NCBI GenBank assembly: GCA_023460715.1
Contig: JAEWPH010000216.1
Coordinates: 1-36,215 of the forward strand
DNA length: 36,215 nt
Source: Pseudomonadota bacterium
GTDB taxonomy: Bacteria > Pseudomonadota > Gammaproteobacteria > Burkholderiales > Burkholderiaceae_C
Direction of reading: 5' to 3'
The position numbers were made by a program, and so were the translations under genes. The stretch's first letter is position 1. Every line of letters begins with the position of its first letter. Below are positions 1 to 9,899 of the stretch, one piece after another. Under the pieces are notes generated by a model. That model searched no databases, was not told where the DNA came from, and worked only from the letters and a program-made list of their open reading frames with translations.

Positions 1-1
1 G

Positions 2-796
2 GCCGTCGCCGGTGTGGGCGCTTCGGCCTGGCCGGACGCCGGCGCCCCGTTGCTGCTGGCAGCCGCGGCGGCCGGCTATGCGGTGGGCTGCCTGTGGCTG
101 CGCGGTGCTTCAGAGGGCGCCGCGCCACCCGCGACGCCCGGCAGTGCTCCCGCGCCGGCAGAATCCACCCAGCGTGATTCGCGCAGCCCGGCGCTGCGGT
201 TGGCGCACACCGCCGTGGACGCCGCGACCGGCGCGGCGCTGCTGCTGGTCTGGCAGCGGGTGCACGGTGCGGCGGAGGCAGGCCTGCTGGCCGTGCTGCT
301 GCGCCTGCTGGGCATGGTGCCCGTGGTAGTGCACACCGCCTGGGCGCAGGTGCTGCTGGCCCGCGGGCAACGTTGGCACGCACATCCGCTGTGGGCCGGC
401 GCGGCGGGCGCCGGGCTGGCGGGCGCGCTGGGCGCGGCCTGCGCAGCGGCGCTGTCGCTGGGCTGGCTGCCCGGATGGCAGGCCGCACTGCCGTATGTGC
501 TGCCCATCACGCTGTGGCAGGCGGCCGCCTGCGTGCATGCGGCCTGCAGCCACCTGCCCTTCCAGTCAGGGCGGGCGACGGGATTCTCGCGCGCGGCCAT
601 CGCGCTCGCGGCGCTGCAGTGGGTCGCACTGTGCCTGCCGGCCGTACCGGCCTTCTCACTCACGGCCGCCGCGCATGTGTGGTGGCTATCCATCGCGTCT
701 GCCGCCGGGCTGCTGCTGTGGACGGCCTGGATCGTGCGTGCCTGCGAGGCATCCGCCGGGCACTGCCGCGCCCCCGGGGGCGGCCAGGAAACTTAG
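2..796 (+). CDS. Integral membrane protein, 3' part (runs off left edge)
   Basis: The frame is open from the first complete codon in the window to a TAG stop, so the gene probably begins upstream; a GTG at 14 is the only alternative start near the edge. About 260 residues are visible, very rich in Ala, Leu and Trp, with roughly six hydrophobic stretches separated by short loops and one polar Pro/Ala/Ser loop at about residues 35-60. This is an inner-membrane, multi-pass protein. The pattern vaguely resembles the C-terminal half of polysaccharide flippase-type transporters (a Leu-rich helix followed by a Gln-Val motif), but I see no decisive motif, so the function is unknown. It lies 68 nt upstream of lysS in the same direction. 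Confidence 0.55.
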   Translation, partial: AVAGVGASAWPDAGAPLLLAAAAAGYAVGCLWLRGASEGAAPPATPGSAPAPAESTQRDSRSPALRLAHTAVDAATGAALLLVWQRVHGAAEAGLLAVLLRLLGMVPVVVHTAWAQVLLARGQRWHAHPLWAGAAGAGLAGALGAACAAALSLGWLPGWQAALPYVLPITLWQAAACVHAACSHLPFQSGRATGFSRAAIALAALQWVALCLPAVPAFSLTAAAHVWWLSIASAAGLLLWTAWIVRACEASAGHCRAPGGGQET

Positions 797-864
797 AATC
801 GGGGGTTTCGCCCTTCTTCTACCCTCCTGCCCGCTCGCCCCTTGGCAGCGGAATGGCCACATCC

Positions 865-2409
<1,545 letters not shown>

Positions 2410-2410
2410 G

Positions 2411-2470
2411 AAAAACGTGTTGCCGATCTCGCAAATGCCGCTGCGCGGCCGCAGGGAGATCGTCAACACG
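2411..2470. terminator. Long stem-loop after lysS, terminator-like on the minus strand
   Basis: Arms at 2416-2430 and 2456-2470 pair at 14 of 15 positions, with a smaller hairpin (CTGCG at 2441-2445, CGCAG at 2450-2454) in the loop. Five A residues at 2411-2415 flank the left side. On the minus strand this is a hairpin followed by TTTTT, a classical intrinsic terminator. On the plus strand it lies directly after lysS but has no U-run behind it. No minus-strand gene lies immediately upstream, so it may stop antisense transcription coming from the right, or separate lysS from the GGDEF gene. Confidence 0.55.
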
Positions 2471-2544
2471 GCTGAGCGGGCCTACACTGGCCTGCACGGC
2501 ACTGCGCGTGCCCTGCCCCGCACAGAGATCCACCGGAACCGCCC

Positions 2545-3582
2545 ATGCCTGTCACCCCCATCTCCGGCCAGCCCGTTCCCTCGGCCCCCATTGCCGAAGC
2601 AGGCTCCTTTTCGGTGCTGGTCGTCGAGGACCAGGCCTCCATGCGGGCTGCGCTGGTGGGCGAGCTGCGCCACGTCGGCATCACCGAAGTGCACGAGGCC
2701 GGCTCGGCCCACCCGGCCGTCGAAGCCTTCCGCCAGCACCGTCCCGATCTGGTGCTGCTCGACATCCGCCTGGCCGGCGCCGAAGACGGCTACTGGGTCG
2801 CGCAGCAGATGCGCGAGTCCGAGCCCGGCGGCTGGACCCCCATCATCTTCCTCTCGGCCCTGGACAGCGATCTGGACGTGTGGCGCGGGATCGAGGCCGG
2901 CGGCGACGACTACCTGGTCAAGCCCGTCAAGCCCATCGTGCTGGTGGCCAAGCTGCGCGCCATGCGGCGCCTGCTGGACATGCGCCGGCGCCTGGTCTCG
3001 CTGTCCGAGGAACTGCATCAGGCCAACCAGCGCCTGAACGAGATGGTCGAGGTGGACGCGCTCACCGGCCTGGTCAACCGCCGCGGCTTCGACCGCCTGC
3101 TGCACAGCGAGATCGCAGCCGCGCGCCGCGACGGCACGCCGCTCACGCTCATGCTCTGCGACCTGGACCATTTCAAGCACTACAACGACACCCGCGGCCA
3201 TGTGCAGGGCGACGCCTGTCTGAAGGAAGTCAGCCGCGTGCTGCGCGAAGTGTGCGTGCGCCCGCGGGACGTGGCCTCGCGCTACGGTGGCGAAGAGTTC
3301 GCGCTGATCCTGCCGAACACGCCACGCTCGGGCGCCATGACGTTCGCCCGCGCGCTCGGCAAGGTGCTGAAGGTGCGAGCCATCGCCCACGAAGGCTCGC
3401 CCCTGGGCGACCGGCTGACCCTGTCCGGCGGCATCACCACCTGCATCCCCGACGAGACGACCAGCGCCGAAGGCATGCTGATGCGTGCCGACGAGGCGCT
3501 CTACGCGGCCAAGGCCCAGGGCCGCAACCGCTTCTTCAGCTTCGAGATGCAGATGGACACCGTCGAGCAGCTGCGCGGCTGA
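2545..3582 (+). CDS. REC-GGDEF response regulator (diguanylate cyclase)
   Basis: Expected to make cyclic di-GMP from two GTP when its receiver domain is phosphorylated. The protein has 345 residues. The REC domain (about 22-140) has the acidic pair E28-D29, phospho-acceptor D73 in LVLLDI and conserved K126 in the LVKP motif. A helical linker (about 140-168) leads to a GGDEF domain (about 168-340) with an intact active site GGEEF at 248-252. An inhibitory I-site R239-x-x-D242 lies five residues before it, so product feedback is likely. The architecture is like PleD/WspR-type cyclases, but with one REC domain. No partner histidine kinase is visible nearby. Start chosen at the first ATG; an upstream ribosome site is weak. 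Confidence 0.93.
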   Translation: MPVTPISGQPVPSAPIAEAGSFSVLVVEDQASMRAALVGELRHVGITEVHEAGSAHPAVEAFRQHRPDLVLLDIRLAGAEDGYWVAQQMRESEPGGWTPIIFLSALDSDLDVWRGIEAGGDDYLVKPVKPIVLVAKLRAMRRLLDMRRRLVSLSEELHQANQRLNEMVEVDALTGLVNRRGFDRLLHSEIAAARRDGTPLTLMLCDLDHFKHYNDTRGHVQGDACLKEVSRVLREVCVRPRDVASRYGGEEFALILPNTPRSGAMTFARALGKVLKVRAIAHEGSPLGDRLTLSGGITTCIPDETTSAEGMLMRADEALYAAKAQGRNRFFSFEMQMDTVEQLRG

Positions 3583-3743
3583 GCCGCCGGCGACGACGCT
3601 GGCCCGGCCCTGCGCATCCACCGTTCTTCCCTGGCGCGGCCGCCATGGGTGCCACGCACCGGGCAGCGCCATCCTTGCCGATCCAGACACCCCGCCGCGC
3701 CCGGAGCCCGGCCCCCCTATTGCCCGTGACCGATTCCACCGCC

Positions 3744-4409
3744 ATGCTGCTTCGCTTCAAGAACCATCTGCCCCCCTGGATCCAGGACTGGCTGGACATC
3801 ATCGTGCCCGGGATACAGATCCTGGCCATCGTCATCGCCGCTCTGCTGCTGCAGCGGCTGCTGCGGCGCCTGCTGCGGCGGGCCGGCGAGCACTACCACT
3901 GGCCCATCGAACTGGTGGTGACCGTCAACGGCCTGCTGCGCTGGATCATTCTGGGCAGCACCGTCCTGCTAGTGCTGGAGCGCCTGGGCGTGTCCGCCAC
4001 GGTGCTGTGGACCGCCTTCACCGGCTTCGCCACGGTGGGGGCGGTGGCCTTCTTCGCGGCCTGGAGCGTGCTCTCCAACCTGTTCTGCGCGCTACTGATC
4101 TTCACCGTGGGGCCCTTCCGGCTGGGCGACTACATCGAGGTGCTCGACACGGCCGAGAAGCCCGGCGCCAAGGGCCGGGTGGTGGACATCAACCTGCTCT
4201 ACACCACGCTGGAAGACTTCGGGGCCGATGCCGAGCACCCGGCCTTCATCCAGGTGCCCAACGCCTTGATGTTCCAGCGCGTCGTGCGGCGCTGGAAAGG
4301 CACGCCGCCCGCGGCTGCGGCCACCGTGCCGGCCGAGCCCGCCACCCCGGCGGCCACCGCACCCGCGGCTGCGCCCACACCGCCAGCAGGCTTGCCGCCA
4401 GCGCTCTGA
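3744..4409 (+). CDS. Small MscS-family mechanosensitive channel
   Basis: An inner-membrane protein of 221 residues. It has hydrophobic helices at about residues 17-37, 55-75 and 85-110, the last resembling the pore-lining TM3 (Gly/Ala-rich, FATVGAVAFFAAWSVLSN). The start of the beta domain follows (VGPFRLGDYIEV). This is the core of an MscS channel, which opens under membrane tension to release solutes. The large C-terminal cage domain of E. coli MscS is missing; instead there is a low-complexity Ala/Pro/Thr tail (about residues 185-221). A GTG at 3726 in frame is an alternative start. It follows the GGDEF gene by 161 nt. Confidence 0.85.
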   Translation: MLLRFKNHLPPWIQDWLDIIVPGIQILAIVIAALLLQRLLRRLLRRAGEHYHWPIELVVTVNGLLRWIILGSTVLLVLERLGVSATVLWTAFTGFATVGAVAFFAAWSVLSNLFCALLIFTVGPFRLGDYIEVLDTAEKPGAKGRVVDINLLYTTLEDFGADAEHPAFIQVPNALMFQRVVRRWKGTPPAAAATVPAEPATPAATAPAAAPTPPAGLPPAL

Positions 4410-4496
4410 ACCGGCATCCATAGCCGCGAGGGGGCGGTTGCGGGACGGCTGGCATGCCGGCGAAGCAAAGCGGCAAATGCGCAGGACCGCGCGGTA

Positions 4497-4552
4497 TTGC
4501 TATATTATTTATAGCTACATCCGCTTTCATTCATTGGCCTGCAGCCCGATTT
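4497..4552 (+). repeat. Dispersed palindromic repeat, copy A
   Basis: Shows GCTAT, 7 nt, ATAGC, 5 nt, CCGCTT, 9 nt, GGCCT, 7 nt, GATTT. The left arms pair perfectly; the right arms are degraded. It is an AT-rich island in otherwise GC-rich DNA. Confidence 0.75.
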
Positions 4553-4635
4553 AACCAATAATCTCCTTCACCCCGCCGACAATGCTGTGGCGAGAAGTGG
4601 GCACAGCCCACACAGGGCGGCGGCGATGCTGCTGC

Positions 4636-4657
4636 GGGGCCCGCCCCAACGGGCCCC
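4636..4657. terminator. Strong GC hairpin downstream of the DUF3300 gene
   Basis: GGGGCCCG at 4636-4643 and CGGGCCCC at 4650-4657 form a perfect 8-bp stem with a 6-nt loop, 100 nt after the stop of the minus-strand DUF3300 gene. There is no U-run, so an intrinsic terminator role is uncertain; it could protect the mRNA end. Confidence 0.35.
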
Positions 4658-4755
4658 TGGCGGAGACGCGGTCCTGGATCCGGCCGAGGCTTGAAGTCCG
4701 ACAGGACGGCGCCGTGTCAGCTCCGTACCGCGTCTCTACACGGTGCACCGCCACC

Positions 4756-6753
4756 TCAGCCCCCATGCTCGCCATGCGGCCTGCGCTCCCGCTCCGGGCC
4801 GTGCTGCTGCGTGGAGTGCGCGTGCGGCGCTTGCGCCTGCTGCGGTGGTGCCGCAGGCCGCGGCTGCATCGCAGCGGGGTGGGACGGCACATGGGGCGCG
4901 GCCTGCTGCGGTGCATGCATCGCCGCCACCGACAGGTGACGCGGCTCCGCATGGACGGGCGGCTGCATTGCAGCAGGCGGCGGTGTGGGCCGCTGGGGCT
5001 GCGGAGCGACGCGGAGGGCGGCCGGCGGCTGCGGCGGTTGTGATGTATGCGCCGTTGGCAGCTCCAGCGCCGCGCCCCGGGGGGCCTGGACATTCACCCT
5101 TTCCTGATGCACAGGCGCAGCAGCGGCAGGCCTCTGCCCCATCAACGCGGTGGGCGGCTCTGCACGCGCCGCAGTGGCTGGGGACGTTACCGCAGCATGG
5201 CCCTCCTGCGCGGCCGCCAGGTGTGCGTCTCGCCCGCCGCCGTCATGGCGACCGGCGGGACCTTCCTGCAGTACCGCCGTGGCGGGTGCGGGCCGCGCGC
5301 CGGGCATTCCGGGTGCGGTGGTGGTAACGCCCGGCATCCCCGCCCTGAGCATTCCCTGCCCGGGACCCGCATGCGCGTGCTGCACGGCGACGGGATCGCC
5401 CGCAGGCACAGAGGCAAGCACAGGGCCGGGCCTGCCGGACCCGTGCACGCCCGGTGCAGGCCGCACCGCTTCGCCGGAACCCGCCCGGAGCGCCGTCGCC
5501 ATGGGCTGCGGGTGCAGCGCCTGCCGGGCGGTATCCGGCGAAGGCGTCGCAATGGCGGCCGGAGAAGGCGCTACCGGTCCACCCCCCGGCCCACGGGCCG
5601 GCAGAACAGCTGCAGCAGCGGCGGCGGGCGCAGGCAGTCCGGGCAGCTGCGCCGCAGCGTTCACGTAGACATTGCGGTTGTTCACCGTGGTCCGGTGGAC
5701 GTTCTCGATCACCGTCGTCGAGTTCGACACGTAGGTATTGCCGCGATAGACCACCGCCGGCCGCCAGGCGGGGGGTGGCGGAGGCGCCGGCCCCCAGGCC
5801 ACCGCAGCCGGCGGCAGAGATGGAGCCCCCCAATGCACGTCCCATGCGTCCCAGCCCCACGCGTGGTGGTGGCTGGCCACGGCGGCGACCAGCACGCCCG
5901 CCCCGAAGGCCAGCGCCCCGACGGCCACTGGATCGGGCCCGGCAGCCACGGCGACCGGCGCGGGAGCTGCCCAGCGGTAGCTCGGGTACACCGGCACCGG
6001 CGTTCCGTAGACCACGGCCGGGTCATAGCGCGGCACATAGACCGTCTGCGCCTGCGCAGGCTCGATGGTGATGACGGTTGCCGGCGCAGGCACGACGGCG
6101 GGGCCCGCATATACCGACACGGGCGCCTGGGCGGGCGGTGGCAGCGGCGGCAGGGCGGCGGCCGGCACGGTGGCCACGCGCAAGCGGTCGGAGCTCTTGA
6201 GCGTGCCCTGCCGGGCGGCGCGGGCGCGCATCGCCTGGATGGCGTTCATGACGTCCGAGGGGTCGCGGTAGTAGGCCTTGCCCAGCGCCGTCGTCCACGG
6301 CAGGTTGGAGGCCATCTGCTCCAGCACGTTCGGAAAGGCCGTGAGCGACTTCACGCTGGGGTCCCAGGGCTGCGCATCGGCCGCGCCTGCCAGAGCGGCG
6401 CCTTTCAGCCCAGGGTTCTGGCCCAGCCAGCTTTCGGCCGCGCTGATCTGGTCGGGGTACGTTGCACCCGCCAGCACCTGCGCCACCAGCTTGTCGGGAT
6501 AGAGGGCGATGGGAGCGACCATCTGGTAGAGCGCATCGGCAGAGGGCGCCGTATAGGCCACGGGTACGGCGGCCGGCGCGTCCGGGGCCGATGCCGCTGC
6601 GGCCTGCGGAGCAGGTGGCGAGGATGGCGTCACGCGTTCGCAGCCGGCCACCATCAGGCAAGCGGCCGCCACACAGCCCATCGCCGCACGCCACCCATGG
6701 CGATGCGCAGAGAGGCCTGAAATACCGTTGGATGAGGCGGGAACTCGCAGCAT
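4756..6753 (-). CDS. DUF3300 lipoprotein with His/Pro/Ala-rich tail
   Basis: A 665-residue exported protein of unknown function. The start is fixed by an excellent ribosome site (AGGAGG about 7 nt before the ATG). A signal sequence ends in a lipobox (VAGC, Cys at about residue 38), so it is probably a lipoprotein. Residues of about 65-260 form the DUF3300 domain, with the typical segments ALYPDKLVAQVL and TVYVPRYDPAVVYG. From about residue 370 to the end the chain is low-complexity Pro, Ala, Gln and Met with many histidines, which could bind metal or be a flexible periplasmic tail. Family members often have repetitive C-termini, but this one is unusually long. It is monocistronic as far as seen. 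Confidence 0.85.
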   Translation of the reverse strand: MLRVPASSNGISGLSAHRHGWRAAMGCVAAACLMVAGCERVTPSSPPAPQAAAASAPDAPAAVPVAYTAPSADALYQMVAPIALYPDKLVAQVLAGATYPDQISAAESWLGQNPGLKGAALAGAADAQPWDPSVKSLTAFPNVLEQMASNLPWTTALGKAYYRDPSDVMNAIQAMRARAARQGTLKSSDRLRVATVPAAALPPLPPPAQAPVSVYAGPAVVPAPATVITIEPAQAQTVYVPRYDPAVVYGTPVPVYPSYRWAAPAPVAVAAGPDPVAVGALAFGAGVLVAAVASHHHAWGWDAWDVHWGAPSLPPAAVAWGPAPPPPPAWRPAVVYRGNTYVSNSTTVIENVHRTTVNNRNVYVNAAAQLPGLPAPAAAAAAVLPARGPGGGPVAPSPAAIATPSPDTARQALHPQPMATALRAGSGEAVRPAPGVHGSGRPGPVLASVPAGDPVAVQHAHAGPGQGMLRAGMPGVTTTAPGMPGARPAPATAVLQEGPAGRHDGGGRDAHLAAAQEGHAAVTSPATAARAEPPTALMGQRPAAAAPVHQERVNVQAPRGAALELPTAHTSQPPQPPAALRVAPQPQRPTPPPAAMQPPVHAEPRHLSVAAMHAPQQAAPHVPSHPAAMQPRPAAPPQQAQAPHAHSTQQHGPERERRPHGEHGG

Positions 6754-7067
6754 GGGAAACCTCCTGCAGGTGCGGTGCGGTGACAACTGCCAAGCACTGT
6801 TGCCATTCCAACGAAGCATGCGCGCACCCGTTGACCCGGCTTGTAGCGCGATGTGTCAGCCCCCAGAACGGGTACACGCAGCCCTTGCGCCTCTTTTCAC
6901 CATGTCTATCAAGCCCCTGGTAAACCTGTTGCGCATGCGGCGCCCCTCCTTGGGAAGCCAGAGGGACACCAGGAGATACATCCCGTGGGCTTAACTTTGC
7001 AAAGAAGGCCACTGACACCGCCTGGATGGAGCGCCTCGGCAAGGCCCAACACCGCCGGCCAGCAACG
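6754..7067. other. Upstream region of the DUF3300 gene
   Basis: 314 nt between the DUF3300 start and the stop of the next minus-strand gene. Apart from the AGGAGG ribosome site at its left end I see no gene, repeat or clear promoter. Short open frames here lack ribosome sites and recognisable proteins. Confidence 0.6.
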
Positions 7068-7379
7068 CTAGAAGCGCAGCGTCCGCCAGCCCCACAGCGC
7101 GGCCAAAGCCAGCCCGCCGCCGACTTGGGCGGACAGGCCCCAGCCCACCCAACGCCGCACCCGGCTAGCGGCCGTGGCCCGCCAGCGGGCCCAGAGCCCG
7201 AGCACGAGCACCGGCAGAAACCCGGCGACCGCCCAGGCGAACCACGCCACGCCGATGCCCATGCAGCCGAAGTTCTCGCAGCGCATGCGCAGGATGACCA
7301 CCACCCCAGCGGCCAGCAGCACCAGGCCGATGGCATAGGCCGACGCCATCACCACGGAGCGGGAGTTGGGAGAGGTCAT
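7068..7379 (-). CDS. Small membrane protein of unknown function
   Basis: The 103-residue product has three hydrophobic segments at about residues 13-30, 40-63 and 78-97, and two cysteines in an RCENFGC-like segment between the first two. I do not recognise a family. It starts with ATG 22 nt after the nagZ stop on the same strand, so it is probably the last gene of the lepA-to-nagZ transcription unit. The hydrophobic pattern and co-directional position support a real gene. Function is unknown. Confidence 0.65.
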   Translation of the reverse strand: MTSPNSRSVVMASAYAIGLVLLAAGVVVILRMRCENFGCMGIGVAWFAWAVAGFLPVLVLGLWARWRATAASRVRRWVGWGLSAQVGGGLALAALWGWRTLRF

Positions 7380-7401
7380 AGCGCTCAGAACGGGTGTGGA
7401 C

Positions 7402-8493
7402 TCAGGGCAGCAGGTCCAGCGCCTGCATGTAGGCCGGCTGCAGCATCAGCTCGTCCCACGGCTGGGGCAGCGTCTCGGGCAGCAGGGCGATGCGGCGTGA
7501 TTCGCTGTCGGGCCTGGGTTGCCAGCGGCCGGCGCGCTGTGCGGCCTCCAGGCCGTCCAGCAGTTCGTCCACCGGCTTGCCATCGCCCAGGCTCTGGTTG
7601 CACAGCAGCACCAGGTCGCAGCCGGCGTCGAGCGCGGCCAGGGCGGCGTCGGTGTAGCTGACGGCCCGGCCTTCGATGCGGCGCGCGCCCTCCATGCTGA
7701 GGTCGTCGCTGAAGACCGCGCCGTCGAAGCGCAATTGCTGGCGCAGGATCTCCTGCAGCCAGCGGCGCGAGAAGCCGGCGGGGCGCGCATCCACCTTGGG
7801 GTAGATCACGTGCGCCGGCATCACGCTGGTGAGCGTGCTGGACAGCCACGGGTACGGCGCGGCGTCGTCGGCCAGGATGGCCTTGAGGCTGCGCCGGTCC
7901 ACGGGTATGTCGGTGTGCGAATCCGCCTTCACGAAGCCGTGACCCGGGAAGTGCTTGCCGCAGTTGGCCATGCCGGCCTGCAGCAGGCCGTGCATGAGGC
8001 TCTTGGCCAGCAACGCCACCACGCGGGCATCGCGGTGGAAGGACCGGTCACCGATCACACCGCTCTCGCCATGGTCCAGGTCCAGCACCGGCGTGAAGCT
8101 GAAATCGACACCGCAGGAGCGCAATTCGCTGCCCAGCACGTAGCCCGCTGCCGTGGCGGCGTTGGTGGCGCGCAGCGCGCCGCTGCCGGGCAGCGCCTTG
8201 GCGCCCTGCCCGTCGTTCATCCACAGCTCGCCGAAGGCGCGCATGGGCGGGATGTGCGTGAAGCCGTCGGTGCGAAAGCGCTGCACGCGGCCGCCTTCGT
8301 GGTCGACGCAGATGAGCAGGTCGTCCCGCACGGCCTTGATGGCGGCGGTGAGCTCCAGCAACTGCGCGCGGCTTTCCCAGTTGCGGGCGAACAGGATGAC
8401 GCCGCCGGTGAGCGGGTGGGCCAGGCGGCGGCGGTCGGCCGCGGTGAGCGCGGTGCCGGCCACGTCGAGGATCAGGGGAGCGTGTTCGATCAT
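7402..8493 (-). CDS. nagZ: Beta-N-acetylhexosaminidase (glycoside hydrolase family 3)
   Basis: A cytoplasmic enzyme of wall recycling that removes N-acetylglucosamine from anhydro-muropeptides. The 363-residue sequence has the single-domain NagZ form of GH3: VDHEGGRVQRF near residue 63, KHFPGHG at 180-186, the catalytic-loop Asp-Ser-His at 191-193, and the nucleophile Asp in FSDDLSM at about 263. Length fits bacterial NagZ. The ATG at 8493 is the natural family start, but no Shine-Dalgarno sequence is visible, because the space up to acpS is filled by a dispersed repeat. Confidence 0.96.
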   Translation of the reverse strand: MIEHAPLILDVAGTALTAADRRRLAHPLTGGVILFARNWESRAQLLELTAAIKAVRDDLLICVDHEGGRVQRFRTDGFTHIPPMRAFGELWMNDGQGAKALPGSGALRATNAATAAGYVLGSELRSCGVDFSFTPVLDLDHGESGVIGDRSFHRDARVVALLAKSLMHGLLQAGMANCGKHFPGHGFVKADSHTDIPVDRRSLKAILADDAAPYPWLSSTLTSVMPAHVIYPKVDARPAGFSRRWLQEILRQQLRFDGAVFSDDLSMEGARRIEGRAVSYTDAALAALDAGCDLVLLCNQSLGDGKPVDELLDGLEAAQRAGRWQPRPDSESRRIALLPETLPQPWDELMLQPAYMQALDLLP

Positions 8494-8502
8494 GTCGGAT
8501 AG

Positions 8503-8556
8503 GTTGGTTTTTGATAGCAGGTTGCGCTTGCTGGATAAGCGCTGGCGGCCTGAAAG
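8503..8556 (+). repeat. Dispersed palindromic repeat, copy B
   Basis: Shows ATAGC (8514-8518), 5 nt, GCGCTT, 9 nt, GCGCT, 7 nt, TGAAA. AGCGCTT-like arms form the right hairpin; the left arm is degraded. It fills nearly all of the acpS-nagZ gap. Confidence 0.75.
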
Positions 8557-8561
8557 GCTCG

Positions 8562-8954
8562 CTAATCCTTCTCGACCACGCAGAAGCTGGCCGCGTAGTC
8601 GCTCTCGTCGGTCACCGTGATGTGGCAGCGCAGGCCCTGCGCCTCGAACCACTCCTTGAGCGCACCGTGCAGCACGATCACGGGTTGGCCGGTCCGCAGG
8701 TTGGCCACCTCGCAGTGGCGCCAGGTCATGGGCCTGCGCATGCCCATGCCGACGGCCTTGCTGAATGCCTCCTTGGCCGAAAAGCGGGTGGCGAGGTAGC
8801 GCACGCCGCGTTCGGGCCAGCGGGCGCTGCGGGCCCGCCAGGTGGCCAGTTCGCCTTCGGCCAGCACCTTCTCGGCGAAGCGGTCGCCATGGCGCACCAG
8901 GCTGGCCCGGATGCGGCGCACGTCGCAGATGTCGGTTCCAATGCCGTAGATCAT
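8562..8954 (-). CDS. acpS: Holo-[acyl-carrier-protein] synthase
   Basis: Transfers 4'-phosphopantetheine from CoA to the serine of ACP, making the active carrier for fatty acid synthesis. The 130-residue protein carries the hallmark N-terminal GIGTDI (Asp8 binds magnesium) and the [12 protein letters not shown] motif (about residues 58-69). Length is normal. It follows pdxJ, the usual bacterial pair. The intergenic 58 nt are largely repeat copy C, and no strong ribosome site is visible before the ATG. Its substrate acpP is in the same window about 14 kb upstream on the same strand. Confidence 0.97.
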   Translation of the reverse strand: MIYGIGTDICDVRRIRASLVRHGDRFAEKVLAEGELATWRARSARWPERGVRYLATRFSAKEAFSKAVGMGMRRPMTWRHCEVANLRTGQPVIVLHGALKEWFEAQGLRCHITVTDESDYAASFCVVEKD

Positions 8955-8966
8955 GGGTTTTAGGTC

Positions 8967-9020
8967 AAATCAGCCTGCAGCGCTTGATGGTCAAGCGCAA
9001 GTAGCTATGGTTTCAGGAGC
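8967..9020 (-). repeat. Dispersed palindromic repeat, copy C
   Basis: On the minus strand: GCTCC, 7 nt, ATAGC, 5 nt, GCGCTT, 9 nt, GCGCT, 7 nt, GATTT. The first bases (GCTCCTGA) contain the last codon and the TGA stop of pdxJ. The remainder is the pdxJ-acpS spacer. Confidence 0.8.
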
Positions 9021-9783
9021 GCCGTGCCGCTACGCCGTCGTCGATGCACTGCTGGTAGGCGCGCACGGTGGCGGCATAGCCCAGCTCCAGCGCGTCGGCG
9101 ATGAGCGCATGGCCGATGGAGACCTCCAGCAGGCCAGGCACGTCGCGCACAAAGGCCGCCAGGTTGTCACGGTTCAGGTCGTGCCCGGCGTTCACGCCCA
9201 GGCCGGCATCCAGCGCCGCCTGCGCGGCGGCGGCATAGCGCGCCAGCTGCGCGTCCTGCTCCGGCGTGCCCCAGGCGGCGGCATACGGCTCGGTGTACAG
9301 CTCGACCCGGTCGGCGCCGGCGGCGCGGGCCGCGGCCATCTGCTCGGGCAGCGGGTCCATGAACAGGCTGACGCGCACCCCCAGGGCCCGGCATTCGGCG
9401 ATCAGCGGCTGCAGGCGCTCTGCGTCCTGCGGAAAGCTCCAGCCGTGGTCGCTGGTGAACTGCGCCTCGCTGTCGGGCACGAAGGTGGCCTGCGCCGGCC
9501 GCACCTGGCGGATGAAGTCCATCAGGTTCTGCGTGGGGTTGCCTTCGATGTTGAACTCGCGGCCGGGCCATTGCGGCATCAGCGCGGCCAGCTCGTGCAC
9601 GTCCTGCGCGCGGATGTGGCGCTCGTCCGGGCGCGGGTGGATGGTGATGCCCTGCGCGCCGGCCTCCAGGCACAGCGTGGCGGCACGGGTCACGCTGGGA
9701 ATGCCCAGGTGGCGCGTATTGCGCACCAGCGCCACCTTGTTGACGTTGACGGACAGGGCGGTGCGCGGAGGGGAGGTGGTCAT
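9013..9783 (-). CDS. pdxJ: Pyridoxine 5'-phosphate synthase
   Basis: Condenses 1-deoxyxylulose 5-phosphate with 3-amino-2-oxopropyl phosphate in the last step of de novo vitamin B6 synthesis. The 256-residue TIM-barrel protein has SVNVNKVALVRNTR near residue 11, GITIHPRPDERHI near 45, and the C-terminal phosphate-binding LEVSIGHALI. Length fits the family. The ATG at 9783 is preferred because the family starts a few residues before the SVNVNK strand; upstream frame extension is Arg/Pro-rich noise. The final Ser codon and stop lie inside repeat copy C. Confidence 0.97.
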   Translation of the reverse strand: MTTSPPRTALSVNVNKVALVRNTRHLGIPSVTRAATLCLEAGAQGITIHPRPDERHIRAQDVHELAALMPQWPGREFNIEGNPTQNLMDFIRQVRPAQATFVPDSEAQFTSDHGWSFPQDAERLQPLIAECRALGVRVSLFMDPLPEQMAAARAAGADRVELYTEPYAAAWGTPEQDAQLARYAAAAQAALDAGLGVNAGHDLNRDNLAAFVRDVPGLLEVSIGHALIADALELGYAATVRAYQQCIDDGVAARRS

Positions 9784-9899
9784 GCGATGCGATGCGGGGC
9801 GGATGCGTGAAGCTCGGCAATATAGCAATCTGCGGCAGGGCGCTGCGGTGGTGGGGCGCGAGAAGGTCGGTAGCGGCGCCACCGCCGCCACCGGGCGCG

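Larger units (their letters stand above)
4410..4755. other. Intergenic region between convergent mscS-like and DUF3300 genes
   Basis: No gene is convincing here; open frames in this stretch are arginine-rich by-products of high GC. It contains one copy of the dispersed 54-nt repeat (4497-4552) and a GC-rich hairpin (4636-4657). The two genes converge on it, so terminators would be expected, but no U-run hairpin is seen. Confidence 0.7.

Noticed and set aside
769..782. Perfect 14-bp GC palindrome before lysS
   Set aside because: It lies in coding sequence of the upstream gene, has no U-run, and consists only of C and G runs, which are expected at this base composition.
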